A stretch of 54,881 nucleotides of DNA from Pseudoalteromonas byunsanensis (GCF_001854475.1 NZ_MNAN01000032.1:248851-303731), one strand, 5' to 3'; counted from the stretch's first letter, positions 1 through 7,879 are shown. Notes: generated from the sequence alone by a model not told the origin. Translations and numbers: made by a program.

Positions 1-105
1 GTTCCAGCGGTTGGCGTTCCAGCGGTTGGCGTTCCAGCGGTTGGCGTTCCAGCGGTTGGCGTTCCAGCGGTTGGCGTTCCAGCGGTTGGCGTTCCAGCGG
101 TTGGC
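1..105. repeat. 15-bp tandem repeat (VNTR), 7 perfect units
   Basis: Seven perfect head-to-tail copies of GTTCCAGCGGTTGGC begin at the first base of the window, so the array probably continues to the left. The unit is GC-rich against an AT-rich flank. Fifteen bases is five codons, so the array could be in frame in a gene ending just outside, but no ORF supports that here. There are no spacers, so it is not a CRISPR array. Confidence 0.97.
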
Positions 106-492
106 GTCATTTTTATTTGTTTATAAAATTTATTTGAGACAGATAAAACACACTCTTAATAATTAACAATAAAAAAGTTAAATTTTAAATCAATTCACCC
201 AAGCTAAATAACCAAAGAAAATATTATAAAAAAGAAAACCCAATCAAAATAAAAAATTCAAAAAACATCACCCCATAACGACCGCTTCCACTAAGCTTTC
301 ATAGAGGTTCATGAGTCATACAAATAAAATCACCGAAAAAAAACATTACTATATTTAATTTTGGTTGGACATATATATGACAATCCGTACAATATAATTC
401 AGAGAACAAATGACAAACGCATTTAGTGAGCCCAGCCCAAACCATGCTACTTTAAATAATATTACGCTTTATTATTTCTAATACTAAAGCTT
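106..492. other. AT-rich non-coding stretch at the left end of the cassette array
   Basis: About 390 bases without a convincing gene or canonical attC. A CATAACG at about 275 resembles an attC R' box, but no matching R'' box or folded middle was found. The last minus-strand cassette gene (ending at 493) therefore has no recognisable attC of its own. This may be the distal end of the integron, where sites decay. Confidence 0.5.
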
Positions 493-771
493 CTAGCCAA
501 GTAATTTCAAAGCTAAATACGGAACCACAAAAAAAGTCAACGTTATTACTTTATAGTTGCTAAGGTAGCTAAAGTACAAAACGCTACATTTAGATTCAGG
601 AATATCAAACATTTTGGCATGTAATGGTAAAACCTTTCCTTTTAGTGCTAAAAGCAGAACCGTTGTTGTACAAAGAACAACTATATTTATGAATGCACAC
701 CAACCAAAAAACTCAGTAACTTGCTCTAACGTAACCATAGTTAAATCCATCCATTTTTTAAGTTGAAGCAT
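493..771 (-). CDS. Small two-helix membrane protein, DUF6868-like
   Basis: The 92-residue product carries a TLEQ-x3-FFGW segment, a hydrophobic helix (about residues 25-45), an RxY-like middle part and a C-terminal hydrophobic segment ending PYLALKLLG. This layout matches what I recall of the DUF6868 family of short inner-membrane proteins of unknown role. Family members usually begin near the MVTLEQ methionine, so the true start may be at 738 rather than 771. No strong Shine-Dalgarno decides between them. It is the attI-distal gene of the array and has no clear attC downstream. Confidence 0.7.
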   Translation of the reverse strand: MLQLKKWMDLTMVTLEQVTEFFGWCAFINIVVLCTTTVLLLALKGKVLPLHAKMFDIPESKCSVLYFSYLSNYKVITLTFFVVPYLALKLLG

Positions 772-778
772 AATACTT

Positions 779-871
779 CAACGTTGGGCCGCATAAATAC
801 ACAACTATACTTAGCGACAAAGGAGCACAAGCCATGCGGTTTGTGTCCTTGTCAAAATAAGACTTGTTAGC
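779..871 (-). repeat. attC site (cassette of the 867-1412 lipoprotein)
   Basis: Begins with CAACGTT (R' side) and ends ACTTGTTAGC (R'' side). The middle contains TTAGCGACAAAGGAGCACAAGC, the core shared with other attC sites here. It lies just after the stop of the lipoprotein gene in cassette orientation. Confidence 0.8.
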
Positions 872-1412
872 TTCCTTTCCTCTGTCGCAGTTTATCTAAC
901 GATAACTCAGCTTTATCGACCAGTGTAAAATAACCCTCACCAGCTGAAAGTTGCAGATCTATTGATACCTCGATACTTTCTGCTGTGTCAGGGTAACTTT
1001 GTAGCTTAGGAACCACTCTAATCGCTATATCGTCCGCTGTACGATTAAACAGAAAATCCTGCAATTTGTTAAATTCTAGTTCAGAAGTCTGATCAAATCT
1101 AAGACTATAAACAATTACCTTTTTCTTCGTTAAAAAGCTACTTTCCTGACTTGCCTGTGGCGGTAAAAGCTCTGTTAATTTAAACTCTCCATAATGAGTA
1201 CCAGCTGATGAATTAATATCAACTCCAACCCAGCTTTTTTCTGGAGCAAGTACAAAGCCGTCAGGAATTGAGATTTTTACTCTTATCTCTTCTGATTTTA
1301 TAGCTTGGAAATCATCCAAGCCAAATGTTCCCATTTTCGCCATCGTCGAAATAGGTATTGAAGTACATGCACATAGAGATAATGTCAGGACAAATAATAT
1401 TATTTTTTTCAT
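867..1412 (-). CDS. Cassette-encoded lipoprotein, unknown function
   Basis: The 181-residue product has a type II signal peptide: MKKIILFVLTLSLCAC, lipobox LCAC with the acylated Cys at residue 16. It should be anchored in a membrane facing the periplasm. The rest is hydrophilic and rich in alternating hydrophobic residues, suggesting a beta-rich fold. No family recognised. Its stop overlaps the attC at 779-871 by a few bases, so gene and recombination site form one compact cassette. Confidence 0.8.
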   Translation of the reverse strand: MKKIILFVLTLSLCACTSIPISTMAKMGTFGLDDFQAIKSEEIRVKISIPDGFVLAPEKSWVGVDINSSAGTHYGEFKLTELLPPQASQESSFLTKKKVIVYSLRFDQTSELEFNKLQDFLFNRTADDIAIRVVPKLQSYPDTAESIEVSIDLQLSAGEGYFTLVDKAELSLDKLRQRKGS

Positions 1413-1439
1413 AGTGTTTGATTACGTAAATTGTGGAAG

Positions 1440-1541
1440 CTAACGCCTGCCGAAGGGGGGCTTAAAAATAGTTAGCTAAACTTTAGCGAGGAACAAGCAA
1501 CAAGCCAACTGTTTTATCTCCAGTTGTCTTAATAAGTTTGT
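1440..1541 (-). repeat. attC site, partly degenerate
   Basis: Starts CTAACGCC at 1439-1446 and has a GTTAGCTAAACTTTAGCGAGGAA-type middle followed by CAAGCCAACTG. The distal box is degenerate (AAGTTTGTCAT instead of ACTTGTTAT). No gene lies between this site and the next attC at 1600, so this is a gene-less cassette or a fused pair. Confidence 0.7.
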
Positions 1542-1599
1542 CATATTTTTTAATCTACTCATTTTTAAGCTGCAACTTTAACGTTTTTAAACGGTAAAG

Positions 1600-1697
1600 A
1601 TACAACTCCCACCTAGGAGGTGAAAATACTTGGCTATAAGCTACAAAGAATGAGCACAAGCCAAGCGTTGTATATCCTTTTGAGTAAAAAATTAGCG
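1600..1697 (-). repeat. attC-like site with decayed outer boxes
   Basis: The middle (ACTTGGCTATAAGCTACAAAGAATGAGCACAAGCCAAGCG, then TATCCTTTTGAGTAA) matches the common attC core of this array. The outer boxes (ACAACTC and ATTAGCG) are poor, so recombination here may be weak. Confidence 0.65.
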
Positions 1698-1700
1698 ATA

Positions 1701-1931
1701 TTATTTTGCAAATCTTATTTTTGCTTCTTTTAACGTATTTAAAAATACAGAAAAAGCACACACTCCAGCGCATATGAGCCCGACTTGGAGAATAGATATA
1801 GAAGAAAAACTAAATTGCTGAGAGTACATGTACTGACCAAGTAACTTACCAGCGGTAAATACACCTAAAACAATCAAAAATGGACAAACTACTAAAGAAA
1901 ACCAAAACCAAATACTTTTAATGTGTGTCAC
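1701..1931 (-). CDS. Small cassette-encoded membrane protein
   Basis: The 76-residue product has two predicted transmembrane helices (about residues 8-30 and 46-66), a short charged C-terminus (KEAKIRFAK) and no recognisable family. It is probably an inner-membrane protein. It sits between attC sites at 1600-1697 and 1947-1992. A GGAAG-like ribosome site precedes the ATG at 1931. Confidence 0.65.
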   Translation of the reverse strand: MTHIKSIWFWFSLVVCPFLIVLGVFTAGKLLGQYMYSQQFSFSSISILQVGLICAGVCAFSVFLNTLKEAKIRFAK

Positions 1932-1946
1932 AAATACTTCCTTTGA

Positions 1947-1992
1947 ATTAACGAATACGGCTAATGTATTGCCAACAAGGTCAACTTGTTAT
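1947..1992 (-). repeat. Short attC-like site
   Basis: TTAACGAATACGGC at the left and AACTTGTTATGC at the right give both core boxes within only about 46 bp, shorter than ordinary attC sites. The TTA inside the right box is the stop codon of the next cassette gene (1989). Confidence 0.6.
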
Positions 1993-2351
1993 GCTATCTT
2001 TTTCGCCGGTTCAGATGAACCTATACATACATTCTCGCCATCAAAATCAGTATCAACCCTACCGACGAACTGATGATTCAAAGTGAATATAACATCAGGA
2101 AAATCATCTGGCATTACTTTAATGCACAAACACTCGCCTAAGGTTTCAACCTTGAATTTATGCTCCCCCGCGACTTTGAGTTCTGACACTACCATGCCAA
2201 GGTCACTATCAAGCCCTTTGGCAGAAATTGATGTCTGTACGAAGACGCACTCACCACAATCAGCTCCAGAAGCAGCAGATAACAACATAAACCCAACATG
2301 ATCACCTTCGATGGACTTTAGAGTCATTGCCTTTGCTAATTCATTATTCAA
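1989..2351 (-). CDS. Cassette-encoded soluble protein of unknown function
   Basis: The 120-residue product has no signal peptide and no membrane helix. It has five cysteines, including a DCGEC motif near residue 32 and LGECLC near residue 92, which could bind a metal or form disulfides. The predicted content is mostly beta strand. No family recognised. The stop codon lies inside the R'' box of its attC (1947-1992), a common cassette economy. Confidence 0.65.
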   Translation of the reverse strand: MNNELAKAMTLKSIEGDHVGFMLLSAASGADCGECVFVQTSISAKGLDSDLGMVVSELKVAGEHKFKVETLGECLCIKVMPDDFPDVIFTLNHQFVGRVDTDFDGENVCIGSSEPAKKIA

Positions 2352-2367
2352 AATATTATCCTCGATA

Positions 2368-2404
2368 CTAAACGTTGAAAATACCTCTTAAGCGCATCGT
2401 TAGC
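2368..2404 (-). repeat. Degenerate attC remnant
   Basis: CTAAACGTTG at the left and GCATCGTTAGC at the right, at the expected position between two cassette genes, but only about 37 bp with no full stem. Probably a collapsed attC. Confidence 0.45.
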
Positions 2405-2411
2405 ACACAGC

Positions 2412-3038
2412 TCACCGCTGCTTCATAAACGCCACTGCTACCCCAGAAGAAACGAATGTTACACCTGCACCAACATTTAACCCTGACACCAACTTAGGCT
2501 TATTCTTGAACCACTGAGACAATTGAGACGAGAAAATCCCCATTAGGCTAAAGCCAATTGCAGTTAATGCCGCAAACCACACTCCATAGCCAATCATTTG
2601 AGTTGTCACTGCCCCTAAGCTCGGGTTTACAAATTGAGGTATAAAAGCAAGAACAAACATACCTGGCTTTGGATTAAGCGCAGCTGATAAAAAGCCTGTT
2701 GAGAAGATAACTTTCAAAGACTGTTTTTTCACAGGCTCTAATGAGAACAAATTTCTCGTACGAAGTACTTTCACACCCAACCAAATTAAATAGGCAGCAC
2801 CAACCAGTTTTACACCGTAAAACGCGATTTCTGAAGTTTGAATTAGAAGTGTTAATCCAAAGGTTGCTGCAATAACATGAAATAAAATGCCAGCTCCAGA
2901 AGACATACCTGACATTACTGCTGCTAGTCGGCCTTGGCTCAAACCTCGACCAATAGCGAGCAAGTTATCCGGCCCCGGTGATATAACCAACAGCAAACAA
3001 GCGAGCGTATAAGCAACAAATACTTCTAATGGAAACAT
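2412..3038 (-). CDS. LysE/RhtB-family amino-acid exporter
   Basis: The 208-residue length is typical of LysE/RhtB translocators. The N-terminal signature FVAYTLACLLLVISPGPDNLL contains the SPGPD hallmark. About six hydrophobic helices follow, with a LNPKPGMF loop (near residue 125) typical of the family. These are inner-membrane, proton-driven exporters of amino acids or derivatives; the substrate cannot be told from sequence. It lies as a full-length gene between attC sites and is a plausible fitness cassette. Confidence 0.9.
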   Translation of the reverse strand: MFPLEVFVAYTLACLLLVISPGPDNLLAIGRGLSQGRLAAVMSGMSSGAGILFHVIAATFGLTLLIQTSEIAFYGVKLVGAAYLIWLGVKVLRTRNLFSLEPVKKQSLKVIFSTGFLSAALNPKPGMFVLAFIPQFVNPSLGAVTTQMIGYGVWFAALTAIGFSLMGIFSSQLSQWFKNKPKLVSGLNVGAGVTFVSSGVAVAFMKQR

Positions 3039-3061
3039 AAACCGCCTTAATGATTCTAAGT

Positions 3062-3157
3062 GCTAACGCCTCGTTAGAGGCAAGTAATAGTTGATTAAAA
3101 TACTCGACGAAGAAGCAAAAACCAACTATTTTGAGACCTACTTGAATAGTTTGTTAG
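3062..3157 (-). repeat. attC site
   Basis: Left box GCTAACGCC and right box TTTGTTAGT. The middle has TAATAGTTG/CCAACTATT complementary arms around ATTAAAATACTCGACGAAGAAGCAAAA, a clear attC-type folded site. Confidence 0.85.
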
Positions 3158-3177
3158 TAATCGATTACTTTGCATAC

Positions 3178-3425
3178 TCATAGCAGCAATCGACCGAGTT
3201 TTTGACGTAACGCCCCCACTATGTCATCAAGAATGTCACCATGCTCACATGCCTTAAGCATTGCAACAGTATTATCTAAAGTAGAGGTAGAGCTATAACT
3301 AATTTCAGTGGCAGTTTCACTTGAGTAAAACTTAAATTTTTCTTCAGTAACTTTTTCAGAACCAAAGATTGCAGTAATTACCCTGTAATCACAACAATAT
3401 AATATAACCCTATTATTTTCCTCAT
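3178..3425 (-). pseudogene. Probable frameshifted cassette gene, unknown product
   Basis: A minus-strand reading frame of about 75 codons ends at TGA (3178-3180) with the C-terminal sequence DDIVGALRQKLGRLLL but has no ATG/GTG start upstream of its in-frame stop. An ATG at 3423-3425 opens a different frame (MRKIIGLYYIVV...) that stops after 15 codons and would join the long frame by a small frameshift near 3382-3395. The layout (ATG, frame break, stop just before an attC) suggests a cassette gene disabled by an indel. No family recognised. Confidence 0.5.
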
Positions 3426-3454
3426 ACTTCCTTTTTTAGTGACTCGTTTGGTGT

Positions 3455-3937
3455 TTAAATTAGCTTTTGCCAAAATAACGCCTTACCCATTTTAGGATCT
3501 AATTCATAGCCATTAAAACCGAACTTTATATAAGAATTTTGAGCTACTTCATTACCTTCTAAAACTTCTAAGGTGATTTTACAACACCCTTTTTCTCGAG
3601 CTCGCTCCTCAACTTTAGCCAGCATAGATTGGCTAATTCCAAGCCCTCTAAATTCATTGACTACGACTATATCGTGTATATTTATGAGGGGCTTGCACTT
3701 GAACGTTGAAAACGCCTCAAAGCAATTAATTAACCCTGCTGGTTTACCATCTACATAGCAAATAACACTAAATGCATGAGGAATTTTTGATAACTCCTTT
3801 GCAAGGTTATCCTTTGTGAAATCTGATAAAGGTAAACCACCACCCATAGGATCTTCTGCGTAGTGATTTAATAGAAATCCAATATCTACAGCTTGATTTT
3901 CATTTAAATAATCAGCAATTAATACTTCAACGTTCAT
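3455..3937 (-). CDS. GNAT-family N-acetyltransferase
   Basis: The 160-residue product has the GNAT fold pattern: a central strand ending INIHDIVVVNEFRG and an acetyl-CoA loop of R/Q-x-x-G-x-G/A type (EFRGLGISQSML, about residues 97-108). A GCCKITLEVLEGNEVAQNSYIKFGF C-terminal motif is typical of the RimI-like branch. It should transfer acetyl from acetyl-CoA to an amine; the acceptor is unknown. GNAT enzymes are common integron cargo. Length and motifs are intact. Confidence 0.9.
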   Translation of the reverse strand: MNVEVLIADYLNENQAVDIGFLLNHYAEDPMGGGLPLSDFTKDNLAKELSKIPHAFSVICYVDGKPAGLINCFEAFSTFKCKPLINIHDIVVVNEFRGLGISQSMLAKVEERAREKGCCKITLEVLEGNEVAQNSYIKFGFNGYELDPKMGKALFWQKLI

Positions 3938-4133
3938 TTATTCTCCATACTAAGTTTTAATCAGTTGCGCTGTTCCTATCACCTTTAATTTGGTGGCTAA
4001 ATTTTTGTGCCATTACATTGAACACATAAGTCAAACTTTGAACCAAAACCACCAAGCGGTAGGAGTCTCTCTTAAATACATAGTCATGGCTAACAATCCT
4101 CGAATGACGCAAGACAAACTAACTGTTTTATAA
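3938..4133 (-). repeat. Decayed attC-like region
   Basis: No gene here. TTTGGTGG (near 3990) and CCACCAAG (near 4049), with CCTATCACC/GCGGTAGG further out, form an imperfect long-range stem like an attC. At 4089-4132 GCTAACAATCC and AACTGTTTTATAAG resemble worn R'/R'' boxes. Reported with low confidence. Confidence 0.35.
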
Positions 4134-4418
4134 GAATTTAACCCGCTCATCTACGCATTCATTTGAGCCCATTTCAAATTCGCGACATATCCAAGGACGA
4201 TTTTCATAAATTGTACACATTAAAGTTTCTCTATCTAATGCAGCACACCAACCATCGTATAATCGCTTCATTGTCTCACCACCATACTGGTCCCGTTCGA
4301 TAAACTCCTCCGGCACACCCGTGTCTGAAATAATCATAACTTCAAGACGGCAGCAACAAGCTTCGCAGTTTGAACAAGATACGTCCGATGAATAGACGTT
4401 TTTAGTTGGTATAATCAT
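4128..4418 (-). CDS. YkgJ-family cysteine-cluster protein
   Basis: The 96-residue product has the N-terminal CxxCxxCCC cluster (SCSNCEACCCRLE, about residues 15-25). Further conserved cysteines follow in AALDRETLMCTIYENRPWICREFEMGSNEC. This is the pattern of the YkgJ/UPF0153 zinc- or iron-chelating domain. The family is cytosolic and poorly understood. A start at 4418 gives a normal short family length. It has no strong attC directly to its left, so cassette boundaries here are eroded. Confidence 0.9.
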   Translation of the reverse strand: MIIPTKNVYSSDVSCSNCEACCCRLEVMIISDTGVPEEFIERDQYGGETMKRLYDGWCAALDRETLMCTIYENRPWICREFEMGSNECVDERVKFL

Positions 4419-4497
4419 GAGTAACTACAATTTTTTTCAATTATGTATAATACCGTAAATTCAATACAAACAACCTTTGTTTTTGAGATTGTTTCTC

Positions 4498-4722
4498 TTA
4501 TGGGTCATTACGCCCTAAATATAGGCAAAATATCGTTTGATCTATACAAAATACTTGCGCTAAAAACAGCAAGCGTTCTTCAACCCAACCTCTACGATGT
4601 TCATACGATTTACCCGTGAATTTATCTTCGCCGCACAGAAATGCGCGCCTGACACAGCGTGGCACACAATGATAATACGGAGTATCTGACAAACTGATTT
4701 GCCGCTTCCTTGCTAATCCCAT
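4498..4722 (-). pseudogene. Truncated REP-associated tyrosine transposase (RAYT)
   Basis: The first 60 or so residues (MGLARKRQISL..TPYYHCVPRCVRRAFLCG...GKSYEHRRGWVEERL) match the N-terminus of RAYT/IS200-like Y1 transposases of marine gammaproteobacteria. The conserved continuation with the SNHxH metal-binding motif and the catalytic Tyr is missing. After VFCID the frame departs into 13 unrelated residues and stops. A functional copy would be about 3-4 times longer, so this is a dead 5' fragment within the cassette array. Confidence 0.85.
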
Positions 4723-4793
4723 CGTTCACTCCTTGAACTTAAGAATTGATTCGATTTTGAAGAACTAAAAGCTTAGACAACCCTTCCCAACAT

Positions 4794-4979
4794 TCAAGTT
4801 GGGGTGGATGTCCATTTAAATATTTTGGTAAAAGCCTCAAAACACTGAGTGAATTTAAAACCTGAAATACCAAATGATTTTTCCTGAGTTGCAATCCTAG
4901 AGCTAAGACCCGCATAAAAAAGAAATTCTAAAAAACCGACAATTAGAATAACGATCACAATACTTATTTGTAATACCAT
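4794..4979 (-). CDS. Small membrane protein, hypothetical
   Basis: The 61-residue product has one strongly hydrophobic N-terminal helix (about residues 4-26, ISIVIVILIVGFLEFLFYAG) followed by a short basic tail. It resembles a single-pass inner-membrane protein. No family recognised. It is followed in cassette order by the fragmentary RAYT region and preceded by the attC at 4990-5078. Confidence 0.5.
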   Translation of the reverse strand: MVLQISIVIVILIVGFLEFLFYAGLSSRIATQEKSFGISGFKFTQCFEAFTKIFKWTSTPT

Positions 4980-4989
4980 CTACCGGTAA

Positions 4990-5078
4990 CCCTAACGCCT
5001 CAAATAACCGACACAGACGAGCTGGCTAAACTTAAAATCAGCCATCGAGGATGTGTCCGGTTAATTTGTTTTGTTATA
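4990..5078 (-). repeat. attC site
   Basis: Left box CCTAACGCC, right box TTTTGTTATATGCC. The arms GACACA...TGTGTC and GCTGGCTAA...TCAGCC give the imperfect internal stem. It belongs to the lipoprotein cassette at 5086-5493. Confidence 0.85.
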
Positions 5079-5085
5079 TGCCTCA

Positions 5086-5493
5086 TTACAACTCTTCAAA
5101 TCTTTCGTTATTGATGAGCAAATTCAAATTTTTAAACTGACACTCATTGTCTTTTGCAAAGACTATCACTGCATAGTTTTTACCAGCTTCTGCATCTATG
5201 TCATATACATGATGTTTGATTGCTCCTTTGTAGTCACATTTCACCTTAAAGCTATATTGCCCAGGGAGAACCGAAACCTGACTGTTAGTTTCAAATGGAG
5301 TTCCATTAATTGATTGGGAGTTGATTTTGAGGTCTGCTGGCAAGAAGTCGCCTCTATATTCGGGATTATCTATCCACATACTAAAAATGGCAGTTTGCGA
5401 ATTAGACAAAGGAGGCCCTTCATAAAACTGTTTTGTAGTCATCCCGCATCCAACCAAAGAGAACAAAATTGCTAGGACTGTAAATCGTTTCAT
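5086..5493 (-). CDS. Cassette-encoded lipoprotein, unknown function
   Basis: Start chosen at the internal ATG (5493), preceded by GGAG, because it gives a clean type II signal peptide: MKRFTVLAILFSLVGCG, lipobox LVGC. The longer frame to 5541 would run into the neighbouring attC. The mature part (about 118 residues) reads as an immunoglobulin-like beta fold: VSVLPGQYSFKVKCDYKG...YDIDAEAGKNYAVIVF resembles PEGA/DUF2846-type surface modules with two or three cysteines. Probably outer-membrane anchored. Confidence 0.8.
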   Translation of the reverse strand: MKRFTVLAILFSLVGCGMTTKQFYEGPPLSNSQTAIFSMWIDNPEYRGDFLPADLKINSQSINGTPFETNSQVSVLPGQYSFKVKCDYKGAIKHHVYDIDAEAGKNYAVIVFAKDNECQFKNLNLLINNERFEEL

Positions 5494-5515
5494 TTTAACT
5501 CCATTTCCAAAAGGC

Positions 5516-5615
5516 ATATAACGCCGCCATATGGGGTGCATAAATGCTTGGCTAAAATTAGCGAAGAATGAGCGCCAGCCAAGCGTTTGACGTCATTTTT
5601 GATGCGCTTGTTAGG
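5516..5615 (-). repeat. attC site (common core type)
   Basis: Left box CATATAACGCC, right box CGCTTGTTAGG. The middle TGCTTGGCTAAAATTAGCGAAGAATGAGCGCCAGCCAAGCG is almost identical to the sites at 8700, 9671 and 11264. Confidence 0.95.
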
Positions 5616-5633
5616 TGAACTTATTAGTATTGG

Positions 5634-6020
5634 CTAGAATTCAACTCTAATTCCATACTTTTCTTCACAAGACTCTATGATTTCAGCCATGTCTTGCATG
5701 CCAGATATAACTGTTTCTGAAGGCCTAGGGGGACCATTTTTAAGCATTTCTTCCATGTTTTCCATTACTGAATTTGCTAGTTTGGCATATTCACTTAGTG
5801 CATTGCTAAATTCTGAATACTTCGTAGGCTCCCATTTCTCTTGAGCTATTTTTGCGGTGCATTTACATAGCTTTCTAGTTTTTTCATATTCATCTTCATT
5901 GGTAGGCGCAATTAATAACTGTAGGTTCTGTGAAACACTCTCTAACTCACTCAAGTTAACTTCCTTAGCTTTCAAAATTGGGGAGAACAGCATAATAATT
6001 ATTAAAATAATAGTTTTCAT
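5634..6020 (-). CDS. Cassette-encoded exported protein, unknown function
   Basis: The 128-residue product has a Sec signal peptide (MKTIILIIIMLFSPILKAKE, cleavage about residue 18-19). The mature part is helical and charged with the cysteine pair CKC and a C-terminal SCEEKYG. Likely a small periplasmic helical protein. No family recognised. Its upstream (right) neighbour site was split by the IS1182 element. Confidence 0.7.
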   Translation of the reverse strand: MKTIILIIIMLFSPILKAKEVNLSELESVSQNLQLLIAPTNEDEYEKTRKLCKCTAKIAQEKWEPTKYSEFSNALSEYAKLANSVMENMEEMLKNGPPRPSETVISGMQDMAEIIESCEEKYGIRVEF

Positions 6021-6042
6021 TGATATTTCATGTTCACCTAAC

Positions 6043-6060
6043 GAGCCTGTAGAATAACTC
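6043..6060. repeat. Left terminal inverted repeat of the IS1182 element
   Basis: GAGCCTGTAGAATAACTC pairs with the right end (7862-7879) except for two positions. Confidence 0.85.
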
Positions 6061-6219
6061 GTTTCAAATTTATTTTTGTAATCAACAAACGATAACTGAG
6101 TTTCTATTTTGATTCAATCGTTTAGTTGGGTGTGAGTTGTTATTTTAGGGCGTTTTTTTAAGCTGGTTTGTTGTGGTTTGAGAGGCGTTTCGGAGCTGTT
6201 GGGTCAGGTTGTTCTTGGC

Positions 6220-7758
6220 TTACGACACCCTTTCTCGCAACTTTTCGATATTGTGAACAAGGCAGTATAGCTGCCATTGTGCATTGACTTTTACTTGGCC
6301 GCGTAATGTGAGCTTATTCATCCCTTTATTCACCGTGATGTTGCCGAACACAGTTTCGATACATCCAAGTCGTTTGCTGTATTGTCGTCGTCCCATGGGG
6401 CTATCTATTTTCACTTTCATTTTGTCGATGAAACTGATTTTTTTGCGTGATTCATCATTCTTAAACTGCACTTGTCGCCCTGTTTTTATCGGTGGTTTTC
6501 ACATACATTGCTGTTGCAGAGTGCAGATTTTACAGTCTTTTAAGTAACCACAGAATCGTGTGTATTGTTGATGATGGCTGTTTACATTGATACCACTTCG
6601 CCACATCTCATTGCCTGCGGGGCAGCGGCAGGTTTGTGTTACTTCATCATATTGGAAATCGTCTGAGGTAAATAACCGTGGCTTGCCTTTATTGCGTTTT
6701 AATCGGCGCTTTTCTTGCTCTGTTTCGTAGGTTTCGCTCTCTTTAAACAGCGGGTTGCGTTTTCTAAATTGGTTATCGGCTATGTAGCTATCAAAGCCAC
6801 TTTGCGCCATGAACTCTAGGTTCGCTTCGCTATTAAAGCCGCTGTCTGCGGTGAACTTAATTGTGTGTTTGTCTGTGGGTTTAACCGTGTTCAACTTATC
6901 AAGCTGCTGCTTTAATTGCGTCACTGTAGGTGGCAGTGTTTGTTGTTCGCCCACCGAACCCCACACCTGTGCTTGCAGGATGATTTGGTGCTTATCGTCA
7001 TTTATCGCAATGCCGTTGTAGCCTTGGATGGTACCTTTGGAGGTGGTCATTTTTGCACTGTCTGGGTCGGTGATATTGCTTTTAACCGGCTTCCCTTTGC
7101 TGCCTGTTTTTTCTGTATGTGTGTCGAGGAACCTTGTGATTTTAGCCGCGCTTTTATCTAGCTTTTCTTTTTGCTTTAAGTCCTGAGTGACTAGCTCTTC
7201 ACTTAGGCCATCTTGTGCTTGATGGCGCTCAATGATGCGTTTACTTGCCCGCTCTAGTTTTGCTTTTTTACGGCCTAACTCATCGAATGTGCCGCTCCAC
7301 TCCTTGCTCGCATTCGACTTTAACTTGCAGCCATCAATGGCAAACATATTGCGACCTATCAACCCTTCTTCGTCACAAATCATCAGCACTTGTGTGAATA
7401 GCGCTTCAATCTGTTCGTGCATTTTAGCCACAAAACCCGCTATTGATGTGTAATGCGGCTGAATATCACCCGACACACTCATAAATAAAATGTTTGTTTC
7501 ACACGCTTTAGCAATTCGACGACTACTGATTAAACCATGTGCATAGCCAAGTAAAATAACCTTTAACATCACCGTGGGTGGATACGCCGCAGCGCCTGTT
7601 TTGTCGTTGTTATACCAAGCGTCAAAGCCCGATAAGTCGAGCTTATTTTCGACAATATAACAAAGCGCATATTCAAAGGTTCCTGGCAAAATTTGCTCAG
7701 CGAAATTGATTGGAATGAATTTATTTTGGCAGGATAAGTCTGGCTTGTAGTTGGCCAT
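6220..7758 (-). pseudogene. IS1182-family transposase with in-frame TGA
   Basis: Two frames (7758-6499 and 6471-6220) are in register and separated only by TGA at 6499-6501: ...TLQQQCM stop KPPIKTGRQVQF.... Together they give a 512-residue protein, normal length for IS1182 transposases. Visible landmarks are YPPTVMLKVILLGYAHG, the first acidic region MFAIDGCKLKSNASKEWSG, TADSGFNSE, and the C-terminal cysteine-rich plus IETVFGNI block that contains the last DDE glutamate. The TGA removes about 85 residues including that E, so the copy should be inactive unless read through. A CGA to TGA change would explain it. Confidence 0.9.
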
Positions 7759-7861
7759 AACAGATTACCATGAGTGAATAATAGCTATTAGATCACAGTA
7801 ACCAACTCGATTCAAGGTTAAAAAACAGTCAACCCAGAACCAATAATCCAGTACCTAAAAA

Positions 7862-7879
7862 GAGTAATTCTACAGCCTC
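7862..7879. repeat. Right terminal inverted repeat of the IS1182 element
   Basis: GAGTAATTCTACAGCCTC, the inverted partner of 6043-6060. Confidence 0.85.

Larger units (their letters stand above)
6043..7879 (-). mobile_element. IS1182-family insertion sequence inside an attC
   Basis: The 1,837-bp element is bounded by 18-bp inverted repeats GAG(C/G)CTGTAGAAT(A/T)ACTC at 6043-6060 and 7862-7879, with two mismatches. AAC flanks both sides (6040-6042 and 7880-7882). Removing the element with one AAC restores CACCTAACGCCCTG, a perfect R' end of an attC. It therefore inserted in the recombination core of the cassette at 7973-8356. It carries one transposase gene (6220-7758, minus) broken by a nonsense codon. 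The exact target duplication length (3 or 4 bases) is ambiguous. Confidence 0.9.

Noticed and set aside
1..105. CRISPR array
   Set aside because: The 15-bp units abut without spacers and no cas genes are present; it is a tandem repeat.
1555..1773. 72-residue ORF on the minus strand
   Set aside because: It runs through the attC-like site and overlaps the better gene at 1701-1931 in another frame; likely a shadow.
2083..2301. Plus-strand ORF opposite the cassette gene at 1989-2351
   Set aside because: Antisense to a better coding frame, with low-complexity composition and no ribosome site.
6284..7453. Plus-strand ORFs opposite the transposase
   Set aside because: Antisense shadows of the IS1182 transposase.
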